Positions 9,305 to 18,880 are shown, counted from the stretch's first letter. The stretch: DNA of 64,000 nucleotides from HGM04593 sp045657945 (GCA_045657945.1 JAZOUB010000016.1:1-64000); one strand, 5' to 3'. Translations and numbers: made by a program. Notes: generated by a model not told the origin, from the sequence alone.

Positions 9305-9312
9305 AGTCCACA

Positions 9313-9338
9313 AAAAAGGTGATAACTGCGTTACGCGG
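9313..9338 (+). repeat. Dispersed repeat R1, copy 1
   Basis: Identical to 15948-15973; it lies 8 bp after the serS stop. Confidence 0.75.
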
Positions 9339-9362
9339 GGAATTTGAATAAAGAATATCATT

Positions 9363-9388
9363 ATAGGGGCGGGTAACCCTGCCCCTAT
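9363..9388. repeat. GC-rich palindrome after serS
   Basis: ATAGGGGC / GCCCCTAT with an inner GGG/CCC forms a strong hairpin 58 bp after serS. There is no clear T-run, so it may be an extragenic palindrome rather than a terminator. Confidence 0.5.
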
Positions 9389-9416
9389 GTGCTTTAAATA
9401 GACCAAAACTAATATT

Positions 9417-11708
9417 ATGTACAGGATAGTGTCGAAAGAGCAGTTCTCGGAAAAGGTTTTCCGTCTGCGTGTAGAGGCTCCGCTTATTGCAAAGGCATAC
9501 AGAGCCGGTAACTTTGTCATTGTGAGAGTTGGTGAGAAAGGTGAGCGCATTCCTTTGACCATTGCGCATGCCGATGCCGAGAAGGGTATCATTACTCTTG
9601 TAATCCAGAAGGTGGGCTTGAGCTCAAGCCGTCTGTGCGACTTGAACGAGGGTGATTGCATTACCGATGTTGTAGGTCCTCTTGGTCAGGCTACACACAT
9701 TGAGAACTTCGGTACAGTAGTGTGTGCCGGAGGTGGTGTGGGTGTTGCGCCCATGTTGCCAATTGCTGCGGCGCTCAAGAAGGCCGGTAACCGTGTAATC
9801 TCGGTGCTTGCAGGCCGTTCAAAGGATTTGATTATCCTTGAGAAGGAGGTACGCGAGGTGTCCGATGAGGTTATCATCATGACTGATGACGGCTCTTATG
9901 GTGATAAAGGTCTTGTTACCGAGGGTATCGAACGCGTCATCAAGCGCGAGAAGGTTGATCACTGCGTTGCCATTGGTCCTGCAATAATGATGAAATTCGT
10001 TTGCAAACTTACCAAGCAGTATGAGATACCTACAGTCGTGTCATTGAATACAATCATGGTCGATGGTACCGGTATGTGCGGTGCTTGTCGTGTGACTGTG
10101 GGTGGAAAGACCAAGTTCGTTTGCGTCGATGGCCCTGAGTTTGATGGTCATGAGGTTGATTTCGACGGAATGATGCAGCGCCTTGGCTCTTTCAAGGCTC
10201 AAGAGGCACAAGAGGTGGAGAAGTTGGATAAGGTAGAGGAGTGCGCAAGCGAGTGCGACGAACTCACAAACCGCGATGCGGCTTGGCGCGTTGAACTCCG
10301 TAATAAGATGAAACCAAAGGAGCGCACTGCTATTGAGCGCTGTCCGATGCCTGAACTTGAACCTGCATACCGTGCAACGAAATTGCGCGAGGAGGTCAAC
10401 ACCGGCTTTACAAAGGAAATGGCACTTGTTGAGGCTCAGCGTTGTCTCGACTGTCCAAAGCCTGCATGTATGGAGGGCTGTCCTGTAAGTATCAATATCC
10501 CTTCGTTTGTGAAGAACATTGAGCGTGGCGAGTTTATCAAGGCTGCTCAGGTGCTCAAGATGACAAGTTCATTGCCTGCAGTCTGTGGCCGCGTTTGTCC
10601 ACAGGAGAAGCAGTGTGAGAGCAAGTGTATCCACTTGAAGATGGGACACAAGGCTGTCGCTATCGGTAGCTTGGAGCGTTTTGCGGCCGACTATGCACGC
10701 GAGAGTGGTGAGATGCCGGCGCCGCAGGTTGCTGCATCCAATGGTGTTAAGGTTGCTGTTGTCGGCTCTGGTCCTGCCGGTCTTTCTTTTGCCGGTGACA
10801 TGGCAAAGTTGGGCTATGCCGTGACTGTATATGAGGCATTGCACGAGATTGGTGGTGTGCTCAAGTATGGCATTCCTGAATTCCGTTTACCAAATGCTAT
10901 CGTTGAACATGAGATTGAGAACCTGCGTGCAATGGGTGTCGAGTTCGTTAAGGACTGCGTTGTGGGCAAGACTATCTCTATCGCACAGTTGCAGGACGAG
11001 GGTTTCAAGGGCGTGTTCGTGGCATCTGGTGCCGGTTTGCCTAACTTTATGAATATTCCTGGCGAGAACTCGAACAATATCATGTCGTCGAACGAATATC
11101 TCACTCGTGTGAACCTGATGGATGCTTCGAACCCCGAGACTGATACTCCAATCTGTTTTGGCAAGCGCGTGGCTGTTATCGGTGGTGGTAACACCGCAAT
11201 GGACTCTGTGCGTACAGCGCTTCGCTTGGGTGCAGAGCGTGCTATGATTATCTACCGTCGTAGTGAGGCGGAGATGCCGGCGCGTCTTGAGGAGGTGAAG
11301 CATGCGAAGGAGGAGGGTGTCGAGTTCCTCACATTGCATAACCCCATTGAGTATATTGCCGATGAGAAGGGTTGCGTGAAGCAGATTGTACTGCAGAAGA
11401 TGGAACTTGGCGAGCCTGATGCATCGGGTCGTCGTTCTCCGGTTCCTGTTGAGGGCGCAATTGAGACAATCGATATTGACGTTGCTGTAGTGGCAGTTGG
11501 TGTGTCACCAAATCCGTTAGTGCCAACATCGGTCGAGGGTCTGGAGCTTGGCCGCAAGAATACAATTGCTGTCAACGATGAGATGCAGTCTTCAATACCA
11601 TTCATCTATGCCGGTGGCGACATAGTACGCGGTGGTGCAACAGTTATTCTTGCGATGGGTGACGGTCGTCGTGCGGCAGCTGCAATGCATGAGCATTTGA
11701 GCAAGTAA
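9417..11708 (+). CDS. fused NfnA/NfnB-type oxidoreductase (FNR-like NAD-binding subunit + glutamate synthase small-subunit-like)
   Basis: A 763-aa fusion. Residues 1-about 280 resemble the FAD/NAD-binding PyrK/NfnA subunit, with a 2Fe-2S cysteine cluster GTGMCGACRVTVGGKTKFVC. Residues about 310-763 resemble the NADPH-dependent glutamate-synthase small chain/NfnB. They have Fe-S cysteines (CLDCPKPACMEGCP, CGRVCPQEKQCESKC), FAD motif VVGSGPAGLSFAGDMA and NADPH motif VIGGGNTAMDSVRTAL. Family knowledge suggests NADH-dependent ferredoxin:NADP oxidoreductase (transhydrogenase) activity. It is commonly labelled as a bifunctional DHODB/glutamate synthase protein, a name that misleads because no pyrD or gltB lies here. 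Confidence 0.88.
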   Translation: MYRIVSKEQFSEKVFRLRVEAPLIAKAYRAGNFVIVRVGEKGERIPLTIAHADAEKGIITLVIQKVGLSSSRLCDLNEGDCITDVVGPLGQATHIENFGTVVCAGGGVGVAPMLPIAAALKKAGNRVISVLAGRSKDLIILEKEVREVSDEVIIMTDDGSYGDKGLVTEGIERVIKREKVDHCVAIGPAIMMKFVCKLTKQYEIPTVVSLNTIMVDGTGMCGACRVTVGGKTKFVCVDGPEFDGHEVDFDGMMQRLGSFKAQEAQEVEKLDKVEECASECDELTNRDAAWRVELRNKMKPKERTAIERCPMPELEPAYRATKLREEVNTGFTKEMALVEAQRCLDCPKPACMEGCPVSINIPSFVKNIERGEFIKAAQVLKMTSSLPAVCGRVCPQEKQCESKCIHLKMGHKAVAIGSLERFAADYARESGEMPAPQVAASNGVKVAVVGSGPAGLSFAGDMAKLGYAVTVYEALHEIGGVLKYGIPEFRLPNAIVEHEIENLRAMGVEFVKDCVVGKTISIAQLQDEGFKGVFVASGAGLPNFMNIPGENSNNIMSSNEYLTRVNLMDASNPETDTPICFGKRVAVIGGGNTAMDSVRTALRLGAERAMIIYRRSEAEMPARLEEVKHAKEEGVEFLTLHNPIEYIADEKGCVKQIVLQKMELGEPDASGRRSPVPVEGAIETIDIDVAVVAVGVSPNPLVPTSVEGLELGRKNTIAVNDEMQSSIPFIYAGGDIVRGGATVILAMGDGRRAAAAMHEHLSK

Positions 11709-11741
11709 ATTTAAGTTGTTTAATAAATAAAACTTGATTGT

Positions 11742-13307
11742 ATGAAAAATAATATTTGGGTTGCGATTTTTGCCCTTGCGTTTGCCTTTTGTGGCTGTTC
11801 TGAAAAAGGGACTGCCGTAATTGACATGAATTCATCTGAATCTTATGAAAATACACTCTCCGACGCTGTTCAAGAGGATTTGGCACGACGCTATTCCTAT
11901 GTTCCTCAACAGACATCGATGTCTGAGGGTATCTTGAAGGTTTCCAATAATGGCAAATGGGGATTTGTCAACAATAAAGGACAGGAAATAGTGAGTTGTA
12001 AGTATAAGAGTGTGTTGGCTTATTCCGAAGGTATGGCTGCGGTTTGTGTTCAACGGAATTATGTGAACTTTTGTGGCTATGTCGATCGCAATGGAAAGGA
12101 AATTATCCCTTGTAAATACAAGGAGGTCAGTTCGTTTGTGAACGGCTATGCAAAGGTTTCCGAGGAATTTGGTACTTATGGACTGATTGACAAGAATGGA
12201 AAGTTGGTTGTTCCTTGCAAATACAGTGAGGTAGATCTTCTTCACAGTAGTCTTGTCCGTGTTGCTGTCGGCGAGTATTACAAAAGAAAGGTTGGAGTTG
12301 TAGATATGTCGGGAAACGAAGTCGTTGCATGTGAATATCAGGATATATGGTGTGTTGCCAACGGTATGATTGGTGTAAAAAAGAATGACAAGTACGGCTT
12401 GCTGAACAGCGAAGGTCATGTGGTCGTTCCATGTAAATATGATAGAATCGTGTTTGGAACCCCATTTGACAATGCTGATGTGCCGGCACAGGTTAAAGAA
12501 GAGTGGGCAGATGCTGTTGTTGCTCCATTTGTCTCTTTTGGACAGCTTGCTGCTTCTAATGAAGATTTTTATGAAGGTAGGGCATTCGTTTGCATTGATA
12601 GACGTTGGGGTATGATAGATGAAACAGGCAAGGAAATTATTCCTTGCAGATATGACCGTATTGCGTACCTGTGTCCCGGATATGTAATGGTGGGTCTTGG
12701 TGAATATCCAACAAAATATGGCCTGATCACAACTCAGGGCGAAACTGTTACAGGCATCAAGTTTGATAGAATGGAACTTTGGGGTAATGACATGCTTTGC
12801 GTAGGAGTTGCAGGAAATGGTTACAGGTTCGGCTTGTATGATTTGAAAGGCGAAGAGGTTGTTCCAATGAAGTACATGAGTATTGGTGAACTTGTGAATG
12901 GTGTTGCTATTGTAGCTGTCAGAGGACAATATATCGGTGATGAACTTTATGGTCTCATTGATTCAACAGGTAACGAAATTCTTGCGTGCAAATATCAAAA
13001 TCTTCAAATGCTTGGAAACGGCGTTGTCAAAGCAAAATTGCGCAACGCCTATGGCTTGATTGATTTCCAAGGCAATGAAATTGCCCCGATGAAGTATTAC
13101 AGTATAGGTAATTTCGTTGATGGTTTGGCTATTGTGGCAACTGCAAGAGATCCTTACACTCCCGACAAGTATGGTTTTATGAATGCCAAAGGCGAGTTGG
13201 TTATTCCTTGCGAATATGAAATTGTAAATCCGTTTGAAAATGGAATTGCCAAAGTTCGTCTTAATGGTGAATGGCAGTTCATAGATAAAGAGGGTAACGT
13301 GAAGTGA
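11742..13307 (+). CDS. WG-repeat lipoprotein
   Basis: A 521-aa surface or periplasmic protein. The signal peptide ends in a lipobox-like AFAFCGC, so Cys about 20 may be lipidated. The rest is a string of about ten WG (KWG) repeats of the form GKWGFVNNKGQEIVSCKY, each about 35-45 residues. The function of WG repeats is not established; they are often on cell-surface proteins. It stands alone with its own very strong terminator. Confidence 0.85.
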   Translation: MKNNIWVAIFALAFAFCGCSEKGTAVIDMNSSESYENTLSDAVQEDLARRYSYVPQQTSMSEGILKVSNNGKWGFVNNKGQEIVSCKYKSVLAYSEGMAAVCVQRNYVNFCGYVDRNGKEIIPCKYKEVSSFVNGYAKVSEEFGTYGLIDKNGKLVVPCKYSEVDLLHSSLVRVAVGEYYKRKVGVVDMSGNEVVACEYQDIWCVANGMIGVKKNDKYGLLNSEGHVVVPCKYDRIVFGTPFDNADVPAQVKEEWADAVVAPFVSFGQLAASNEDFYEGRAFVCIDRRWGMIDETGKEIIPCRYDRIAYLCPGYVMVGLGEYPTKYGLITTQGETVTGIKFDRMELWGNDMLCVGVAGNGYRFGLYDLKGEEVVPMKYMSIGELVNGVAIVAVRGQYIGDELYGLIDSTGNEILACKYQNLQMLGNGVVKAKLRNAYGLIDFQGNEIAPMKYYSIGNFVDGLAIVATARDPYTPDKYGFMNAKGELVIPCEYEIVNPFENGIAKVRLNGEWQFIDKEGNVK

Positions 13308-13310
13308 CAG

Positions 13311-13370
13311 ATAATGCAATAATAGAAGAAGTGCAGCCAACAGGCTGCACTTCTTCTATTATTGCATTAT
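13311..13370. terminator. Bidirectional terminator, WG protein / lytic transglycosylase
   Basis: A perfect 28-bp inverted repeat (loop AACA) lies between convergent genes. Its right arm covers the last codons and the stop of the minus-strand lytic transglycosylase gene. Confidence 0.85.
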
Positions 13371-14120
13371 CCTTTTTGTGCTGTCGTTGGCGAGGACAAG
13401 CATAATCGAATCGGTGTAATTCTGCTGTGCTGTAGAGAACTTGCGCCAGTTATTATGGACCTTTCTTACAAAAGAAAGTGTTTCGCGCCAGCCGTTGAAT
13501 TCGCCATTGCGGCACAGTGTGTCGGTGTAATATTCGGGTTTGCTCTTTAGTATCAGAAAGGTATCTACACTGTTGTCCCAGATATGTCTGTTATAGCCAT
13601 GCTTCCTTGCCAGACTCATAGCATCAAGTATGTGTCCGTATCCGGCATTGTACGATGCCAGCACAAACTTCATTCGCTCTTCCTGTGGCTTTATGTGGCT
13701 GAAGTAGGGCTTCTCCTCAAGTGATTTGAGTAGCTTGACTGCAGCCATAATGTTTGTGTGATTGTCGCTATGCATTGAATCGGGGATGCCAAATCCACGC
13801 AATGTGTTCGGCATCACTTGCATTACTCCCTTGGCACCAGCATGTGACACTGCTGTGCTGTCAAATTTGGACTCGGTATATGCAATGGCAGCGATAAATG
13901 TCCAGTCATAGTCGGTACTGTCGGCTGCCTCTCTGAAATAATTGTCGTATGGCGATAATTCAACATACGGCGACAGGTATGTATATACGGGTTCAACCAC
14001 CTCTTCTGCCGGTTGCTTCATTCTGTTTGTAATCTTATTTGACACAAGGTTATATACCGATATTGTACCAATAGAGAATAGCAACATCAAGAGTGCCGGG
14101 AAAAGGTGTCTTGCTCTCAT
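13359..14120 (-). CDS. membrane-anchored lytic transglycosylase (SLT domain)
   Basis: A 253-aa protein with one N-terminal hydrophobic anchor (FPALLMLLFSIGTISVYNLV) and a goose-lysozyme/SLT-type domain. The catalytic Glu lies in AAIAYTESKFD, followed by SHAGAKGVMQVMPNT and VLASYNAGYGHI, as in MltF/Slt70. It cleaves peptidoglycan glycan strands with 1,6-anhydro product formation (family knowledge). It lies downstream of udk, 4 bp after that gene's stop, so it is co-transcribed. Confidence 0.88.
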   Translation of the reverse strand: MRARHLFPALLMLLFSIGTISVYNLVSNKITNRMKQPAEEVVEPVYTYLSPYVELSPYDNYFREAADSTDYDWTFIAAIAYTESKFDSTAVSHAGAKGVMQVMPNTLRGFGIPDSMHSDNHTNIMAAVKLLKSLEEKPYFSHIKPQEERMKFVLASYNAGYGHILDAMSLARKHGYNRHIWDNSVDTFLILKSKPEYYTDTLCRNGEFNGWRETLSFVRKVHNNWRKFSTAQQNYTDSIMLVLANDSTKRIMQ

Positions 14121-14124
14121 TCTT

Positions 14125-14733
14125 TTACTTCAGAAAGTATCCTATTGACATCTGCAAAGCCTTTATTGCCTTTTTGTTGTGACCACCCTGTGGCATTATG
14201 ATGTCGGCAAACTTCTTTGTTGGCTCAATGAACTCCCAGTGCATCTCCTTGACAATGCGCTCGTAGCGTGATATTACGGTCTCTGCTGTACGGCCACGTT
14301 CAATGACATCGCGACGTATGAGACGTATGAGTCGGTCGTCGGCATCGGCATCGACAAATATCTTCAAATCCATCAACTCGCGCAGTTCCGGGTTAACAAG
14401 TGCCATGATACCCTCTACGATAATAACCTCTTGGGGCTCAATGTGTATTGTCTCGGGCTGGCGCGTACATGTGATGTATGAGTATGTAGGCTGTTCAATG
14501 GCTTTACCCTCACGCAGTTGGGCAATCTGTTCAATAAGCAGGTCCCAATCGAATGCATCGGGGTGGTCAAAGTTTATGAACTGGCGCTCCTCAACGGGTA
14601 CATGACTGCTATCCTTGTAGTATGAATCCTGTGGAATCACTACTACCGACCCCTCGGGCAATGAATTTACAATCTCTTTAACGACGGTGGTCTTTCCGGA
14701 ACCTGTACCGCCTGCTATGCCTATGATATACAT
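14125..14733 (-). CDS. udk: uridine kinase
   Basis: A 202-aa P-loop kinase phosphorylating uridine and cytidine in pyrimidine salvage. Walker A is GIAGGTGSGKTTVVKEI and the nucleoside-binding region follows PQDSYYKDSSHVP. The conserved NFDHPDAFDW and IVEGIMALV are present. Length is typical. It is the first gene of a two-gene operon with the lytic transglycosylase. Confidence 0.95.
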   Translation of the reverse strand: MYIIGIAGGTGSGKTTVVKEIVNSLPEGSVVVIPQDSYYKDSSHVPVEERQFINFDHPDAFDWDLLIEQIAQLREGKAIEQPTYSYITCTRQPETIHIEPQEVIIVEGIMALVNPELRELMDLKIFVDADADDRLIRLIRRDVIERGRTAETVISRYERIVKEMHWEFIEPTKKFADIIMPQGGHNKKAIKALQMSIGYFLK

Positions 14734-14938
14734 ATGTTTCTATTTCTATATAAAGGCAAATATAAAACAAATCATTAAAAAACAGACCTCTTTTTTATGA
14801 AAAAACACATTCTTCTGTCTGCTGTGCAATTTTTCAGTGGTCAGACTCGTGTTAATCAAATATTTTATTATTTTTGCAAAGAATTACGCCCTTTTGGGGC
14901 TGATTTGATTATTCACTACTTTAAAGTATTAAATAACT

Positions 14939-15937
14939 ATGGTAAATTACAAAGAATTGGGTCTTGTAAACACTAAAGAGATGTTTGCAAAGGCAATGGA
15001 GGGTGGCTATGCTATCCCAGCGTTCAACTTCAACAACATGGAGCAGTTGCAGGCTATCATCAGCGCTGCTGTTGAGACAAAGTCTCCTGTTATTCTCCAG
15101 GTTTCAAGCGGTGCTCGTAAGTATGCTAACCAGACTCTTCTCCGTTATATGGCAGAGGGTGCTGTTGAGTATGCAAAGGAGCTCGGTTGCACAAACCCTG
15201 AGATCGTTCTTCACCTCGACCACGGTAACTCATTCGAGCTTTGCAAGTCTTGCATCGACATGGGCTTCTCTTCAGTTATGATCGACGGTTCTCACCTCCC
15301 ATACGAGGAGAACGTTGCTCTCACAAAGAAGGTAGTTGAGTACGCTCACCAGTACGGTGTTACTGTTGAGGGTGAGCTCGGTATCCTTGCAGGTGTTGAG
15401 GATGACGTGGTTGCTGAGCACCACACATATACACGCCCTGAGGAGGTTGTAGATTTCGTTACAAAGACAGGTTGCGACAGCTTGGCTATCTCAATCGGTA
15501 CTTCTCACGGTGCTAACAAGTTCAAGCCAGAGCAGTGCACACGCAACGAGAAGGGTGTACTTGTTCCTCCCCCATTGGCATTCGATGTTCTCGAGGGCTG
15601 TATGAAGGAGCTTCCTGGTTTCCCAATCGTTCTCCACGGTTCTTCTTCAGTTCCACAGGAGGAGGTTGAGACAATCAACAAGTACGGTGGTGCATTGAAG
15701 GATGCTATCGGTATTCCTGAGGAGGAACTCCGCAAGGCAGCTTCTTTGGCAGTTTGCAAGATCAACATCGACAGCGACAGCCGTCTTGCTATGACTGCTG
15801 CTATCCGTGAGGTATTTGCAACTAACCCAGCAGAGTTCGACCCACGTAAGTACCTCGGTCCTGCTCGCGACAACATGAAGAAGCAGTACATCCACAAGAT
15901 TGTGAATGTATTGGGTTCTGATAACAAGCTCGCTTAA
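14939..15937 (+). CDS. fbaA: class II fructose-1,6-bisphosphate aldolase
   Basis: A 332-aa zinc-dependent aldolase of glycolysis and gluconeogenesis. Metal and substrate motifs visible are VLHLDHGNSFE, SVMIDGSHLPYEEN, VEGELGILAG, GTSHGANKF and IVLHGSSSVP. Codon choice is strikingly uniform (TTCAAC, GGTTCT-type codons), as expected for a very highly expressed gene. TATTTTTG at 14869-14876 is the likely -7 box. Confidence 0.96.
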   Translation: MVNYKELGLVNTKEMFAKAMEGGYAIPAFNFNNMEQLQAIISAAVETKSPVILQVSSGARKYANQTLLRYMAEGAVEYAKELGCTNPEIVLHLDHGNSFELCKSCIDMGFSSVMIDGSHLPYEENVALTKKVVEYAHQYGVTVEGELGILAGVEDDVVAEHHTYTRPEEVVDFVTKTGCDSLAISIGTSHGANKFKPEQCTRNEKGVLVPPPLAFDVLEGCMKELPGFPIVLHGSSSVPQEEVETINKYGGALKDAIGIPEEELRKAASLAVCKINIDSDSRLAMTAAIREVFATNPAEFDPRKYLGPARDNMKKQYIHKIVNVLGSDNKLA

Positions 15938-15947
15938 TTAATTCTTT

Positions 15948-15973
15948 AAAAAGGTGATAACTGCGTTACGCGG
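15948..15973 (+). repeat. Dispersed repeat R1, copy 2
   Basis: 26 bp (AAAAAGGTGATAACTGCGTT followed by ACGCGG) are identical to 9313-9338 after serS. Both copies follow the stop of a plus-strand gene. Confidence 0.75.
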
Positions 15974-15986
15974 TAAGGCGTAAATC

Positions 15987-16010
15987 CTCATTTACGCTTA
16001 GTAAACTCCG
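15987..16010 (+). repeat. Dispersed repeat R2, copy 1
   Basis: 24 bp (CTCATTTACGCTTAGTAAAC then TCCG) are identical to 17677-17700. The copies flank queA in the same orientation. Confidence 0.75.
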
Positions 16011-16069
16011 GTTTCCGCCTAAACCGCAAGCCTTGTTCTCCCTCTTTTTAAAAGAATTAGTAATAGTGT

Positions 16070-16104
16070 AAACTAGGATGGATGTAAATCTGTCCTAGTT
16101 TTTG
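16070..16104 (+). terminator. Hairpin with T-run between fbaA and queA
   Basis: AAACTAGGA / TCCTAGTTT is followed by TTGTTTT. It is 130 bp after fbaA, so it may end fbaA read-through. Confidence 0.6.
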
Positions 16105-16268
16105 TTTTAGGTCACTAAACTCCTGCTTCCAAAATTTTCGTTAATCATGCATCTGCTCTTTTTATAAAGCAAATTGACAATACAACGAGGGTGAAGAAAT
16201 TCATCCTCGTTTGTTTTATCTTTATATAACATAGGCTTAGCCTCTGCATAAAAAATAATCAAGCTTAT

Positions 16269-16299
16269 TTTGTTCTGCTCTCGGCTTGCACTATCTTTG
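16269..16299 (+). promoter_or_regulatory. queA promoter, Bacteroidales type
   Basis: TTTG at 16269-16272 and TATCTTTG at 16292-16299 with a 19-bp gap match the -33/-7 consensus well. This implies a leader of about 110 nt that contains the palindrome 16317-16385. Confidence 0.65.
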
Positions 16300-16316
16300 C
16301 AAATAAATACATACTT

Positions 16317-16385
16317 TGTCATACAGAGCAAAGCGAAGTGTCTCAAATCCTTTTTAGAGATTCTTCACTTTCGTTCAGAATGACA
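16317..16385. repeat. Imperfect palindromic intergenic element (GTCATTCTGA-type)
   Basis: TGTCATACAGAGCAAAGCGA at the left pairs imperfectly with TTTCGTTCAGAATGACA at the right. Ends of this kind are widespread extragenic elements in Bacteroidetes. Here it lies in the queA leader and would form a long hairpin in the RNA. Confidence 0.6.
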
Positions 16386-16413
16386 GTTTAGTGTTGGTTA
16401 TATCTGTTGTACA

Positions 16414-17628
16414 ATGAAAAACATTCAGGAGATAGCGATTGCGGAATATGATTATCCGTTGCCCGACGAGAGGATTGCAAAATATCCGCTTGCCGTGCGC
16501 GATACGTCGAAACTGCTGTTATATAAAAGTGGTGAGATTATAGAGGAAAAGTTTTCAAACTTGCCTGGTTTCATTCCTCAAGGTGCGTTGATGGTGTTCA
16601 ATAACACCCGTGTGATTCAGGCGCGTCTGCGTTTCCGCAAGGAGACCGGTGCGCAGATTGAGGTATTCTGCCTTGAACCCGAACAACCAGCCGATTACCA
16701 GCAGATATTCCAGGAGACAAAAGAGTGTGTGTGGCAATGTCTTGTGGGTAACTCAAGCCGTTGGAAGGGTGGTGTGCTCTCGCAGGTGATAAACATTGCC
16801 GGTGTCGATGTAACTTTGTCGGTTGAGCGCATTAGCAGTGTAGATGGGGCTAATTTGGTGCGTTTCTCTTGGAACGGCGGTTTCTCGTTTGCCGAGTTGC
16901 TTGATGTTGCGGGCGAATTGCCAATCCCGCCATACTTGAACCGCAAGACCGAGGAGAATGACAAGAATACATACCAAACAGTGTATTCAAAGATAAAGGG
17001 CTCTGTTGCTGCACCTACTGCCGGCTTGCACTTTACTCCGGCTGTGCTTGCTGCGCTCGATGCCACAGGAGTGCAGCGTGGCGAGGTTACCCTGCACGTG
17101 GGTGCCGGAACATTCAAACCGGTGAAGAGCGAACTTATTGCCGACCATGCGATGCATGAGGAGTACATTGAGGTGCAGCGTGGTTTGATAGAGCGACTTG
17201 TTGCTGCCGGTGGTGCGGCTGTAGCTGTTGGAACTACATCGGTGCGGACGCTCGAGAGCCTCTATTTCCTTGGTGAACTGGTGTATCAATCACCCGATAT
17301 TGCCGAGGATGAACTTTTCGTAGGGCAATGGACACCATATAACAAACCGCATACACTCTCGGCTGTAGAGTCCTTGCATGCACTGCTACGCTGGCTCGAT
17401 GCCAAAGGACTCGACAGGGTACATTCGCATACACAGATAATGATAGCCCCGGGCTATGAGTTTCGCATTGTAAAGGCTATTGTAACCAATTTCCACCAGC
17501 CAAAGAGCACATTGCTGTTGCTTGTATCGGCTTTCATAGGTGACGATTGGCGCAAGGTCTATGACTATGCTCTTGAAAATGATTTCCGTTTCTTGAGTTA
17601 TGGAGACAGCTCGCTACTCATCCCGTAA
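16414..17628 (+). CDS. queA: tRNA preQ1(34) S-adenosylmethionine ribosyltransferase-isomerase
   Basis: A 404-aa enzyme that transfers and isomerises the ribosyl part of SAM onto preQ1 in tRNA, forming epoxyqueuosine. Family motifs are YDYPLPDERIAKYPLAVRD near the N-terminus, VFNNTRVIQARL, and GSVAAPTAGLHFT. The late segment is IVTNFHQPKSTLLLLVSAFI. At 404 aa it is somewhat longer than proteobacterial QueA (about 350), as is common in Bacteroidetes. Confidence 0.95.
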   Translation: MKNIQEIAIAEYDYPLPDERIAKYPLAVRDTSKLLLYKSGEIIEEKFSNLPGFIPQGALMVFNNTRVIQARLRFRKETGAQIEVFCLEPEQPADYQQIFQETKECVWQCLVGNSSRWKGGVLSQVINIAGVDVTLSVERISSVDGANLVRFSWNGGFSFAELLDVAGELPIPPYLNRKTEENDKNTYQTVYSKIKGSVAAPTAGLHFTPAVLAALDATGVQRGEVTLHVGAGTFKPVKSELIADHAMHEEYIEVQRGLIERLVAAGGAAVAVGTTSVRTLESLYFLGELVYQSPDIAEDELFVGQWTPYNKPHTLSAVESLHALLRWLDAKGLDRVHSHTQIMIAPGYEFRIVKAIVTNFHQPKSTLLLLVSAFIGDDWRKVYDYALENDFRFLSYGDSSLLIP

Positions 17629-17676
17629 GAGACTGACTAAAAAGGCTCTTTTGTTGTTACGCTTGCCTTCGAAATG

Positions 17677-17700
17677 CTCATTTACGCTTAGTAAACTCCG
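17677..17700 (+). repeat. Dispersed repeat R2, copy 2
   Basis: Identical to 15987-16010; it lies 49 bp after the queA stop. Confidence 0.75.
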
Positions 17701-17805
17701 CTTCCTCGGGCTTTGCAAGCCTAAAAATAGCTTTTTTTATTCAGCCTCTTAATAAAAAGGGCAGCTAAAAGGCTCTTTGATACCCCCTTTGATTGAATTA
17801 TTTTA

Positions 17806-18849
17806 TTGCTTATGATAACAATAGTTGATAATATAGCTTACTTGCTCGATGATGGCAAAAAATGTGCGACAGTGACCAAGTCGCTTGTTCCTTACAGCGG
17901 TGACATTGTTGTTCCTGCAACAGTGCTGCATGGCGGTGTTGAATATGTAGTGAATGATATACTCGATGAGGCTTTTGCCGGTTGTATGGGGTTGACATCC
18001 GTTGTGCTTGGTGACAATGTGGAGAGCATTGGCATAGGTGCTTTCGAGGAGTGTCCCGCTCTTGAGAATGTTATGTTTGGCAGTGCCTCGCATCTCATTG
18101 GTATGCGTGCATTCAAAGGTTGTGTTGCGCTAGAGGAGATTGTTTTGCCGGCTGGTGTGCTGGTAATTGGACGCGAGGCTTTTGCCGGTTGCCGTTCACT
18201 TGTGAATGTATATCTGTCCGATAATTTGATAAACATAGAACCATCGCTCTTCGACGGCTGTTCGTCGCTAGAAAAGGTGTCTATCGGCGGAATGGTTGAG
18301 AGTGTGGGTGAATATGCTTTCTGTGGTTGTTCCTCGTTGAAGAACATTGAATTACCACAGGGTGTTGTGTCTGTCGAGGGATGGGCGTTCCGTGACTGCA
18401 CTTTGCTTGAGAACGTTGCTTTGCCTACGACATTGGCATCATTGAAGAAAGGGGCTTTTTGGGGTTGCTCTTCATTGAAGGAGTTTACTCTGCCACAGGG
18501 TGTGAACATGCTCGACCAGGGCGTGCTTGCCAATTGTACTTCGCTTGTCAGTGCCATGTTGCATGATGGTGTGCTGAGCATCGGCTATGGTGCTTTCTAC
18601 AACTGCTCCTCACTTGAGAGCGTTACTTTGCCTGCTGCGGTCGTTAATGTGGGTGACCAGGCTTTCCGCAGCTGCAAGTCGTTGAAGGAGCTCTGTGTTA
18701 TGTGTGAGGCTGCTCCAATGTGCTCGGCCGATATTGCCGATGCCGATGTCTATGCAACCACAGTGTTGCGTGTGCCACAAGGTTGTGTGGGTGAGTATGG
18801 TTTTGCCCGTGTGTGGGAGCGTTTTGGTAACGTAGAGGAAATGGTATAG
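17806..18849 (+). CDS. BspA-like leucine-rich-repeat protein
   Basis: A 347-aa protein almost entirely of about 23-residue BspA/TpLRR (LRR_5) repeats of the form LENVALPTTLASLKKGAFWG, about eleven of them. No signal peptide is visible (start MITIVDNIAYLLDDGKKCAT), so it may be cytoplasmic or use another route. LRR proteins of this class often mediate binding; no ligand can be inferred. Three further LRR genes lie near the right end of the window. Confidence 0.85.
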   Translation: MLMITIVDNIAYLLDDGKKCATVTKSLVPYSGDIVVPATVLHGGVEYVVNDILDEAFAGCMGLTSVVLGDNVESIGIGAFEECPALENVMFGSASHLIGMRAFKGCVALEEIVLPAGVLVIGREAFAGCRSLVNVYLSDNLINIEPSLFDGCSSLEKVSIGGMVESVGEYAFCGCSSLKNIELPQGVVSVEGWAFRDCTLLENVALPTTLASLKKGAFWGCSSLKEFTLPQGVNMLDQGVLANCTSLVSAMLHDGVLSIGYGAFYNCSSLESVTLPAAVVNVGDQAFRSCKSLKELCVMCEAAPMCSADIADADVYATTVLRVPQGCVGEYGFARVWERFGNVEEMV

Positions 18850-18880
18850 GATTCAAGGAGTTTCTTAAACAATATTAAAA

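Larger units (their letters stand above)
15938..16413. other. 476-bp intergenic region with repeats, a terminator and the queA promoter
   Basis: No supported CDS. It holds two short dispersed repeats (15948-15973 and 15987-16010), a hairpin with a T-run (16070-16104), the queA promoter and a palindromic repeat in the queA leader. Confidence 0.7.

Noticed and set aside
11832..12929. Minus-strand frame of 365 codons
   Set aside because: Antisense shadow of the WG-repeat gene; no family resemblance and no promoter.
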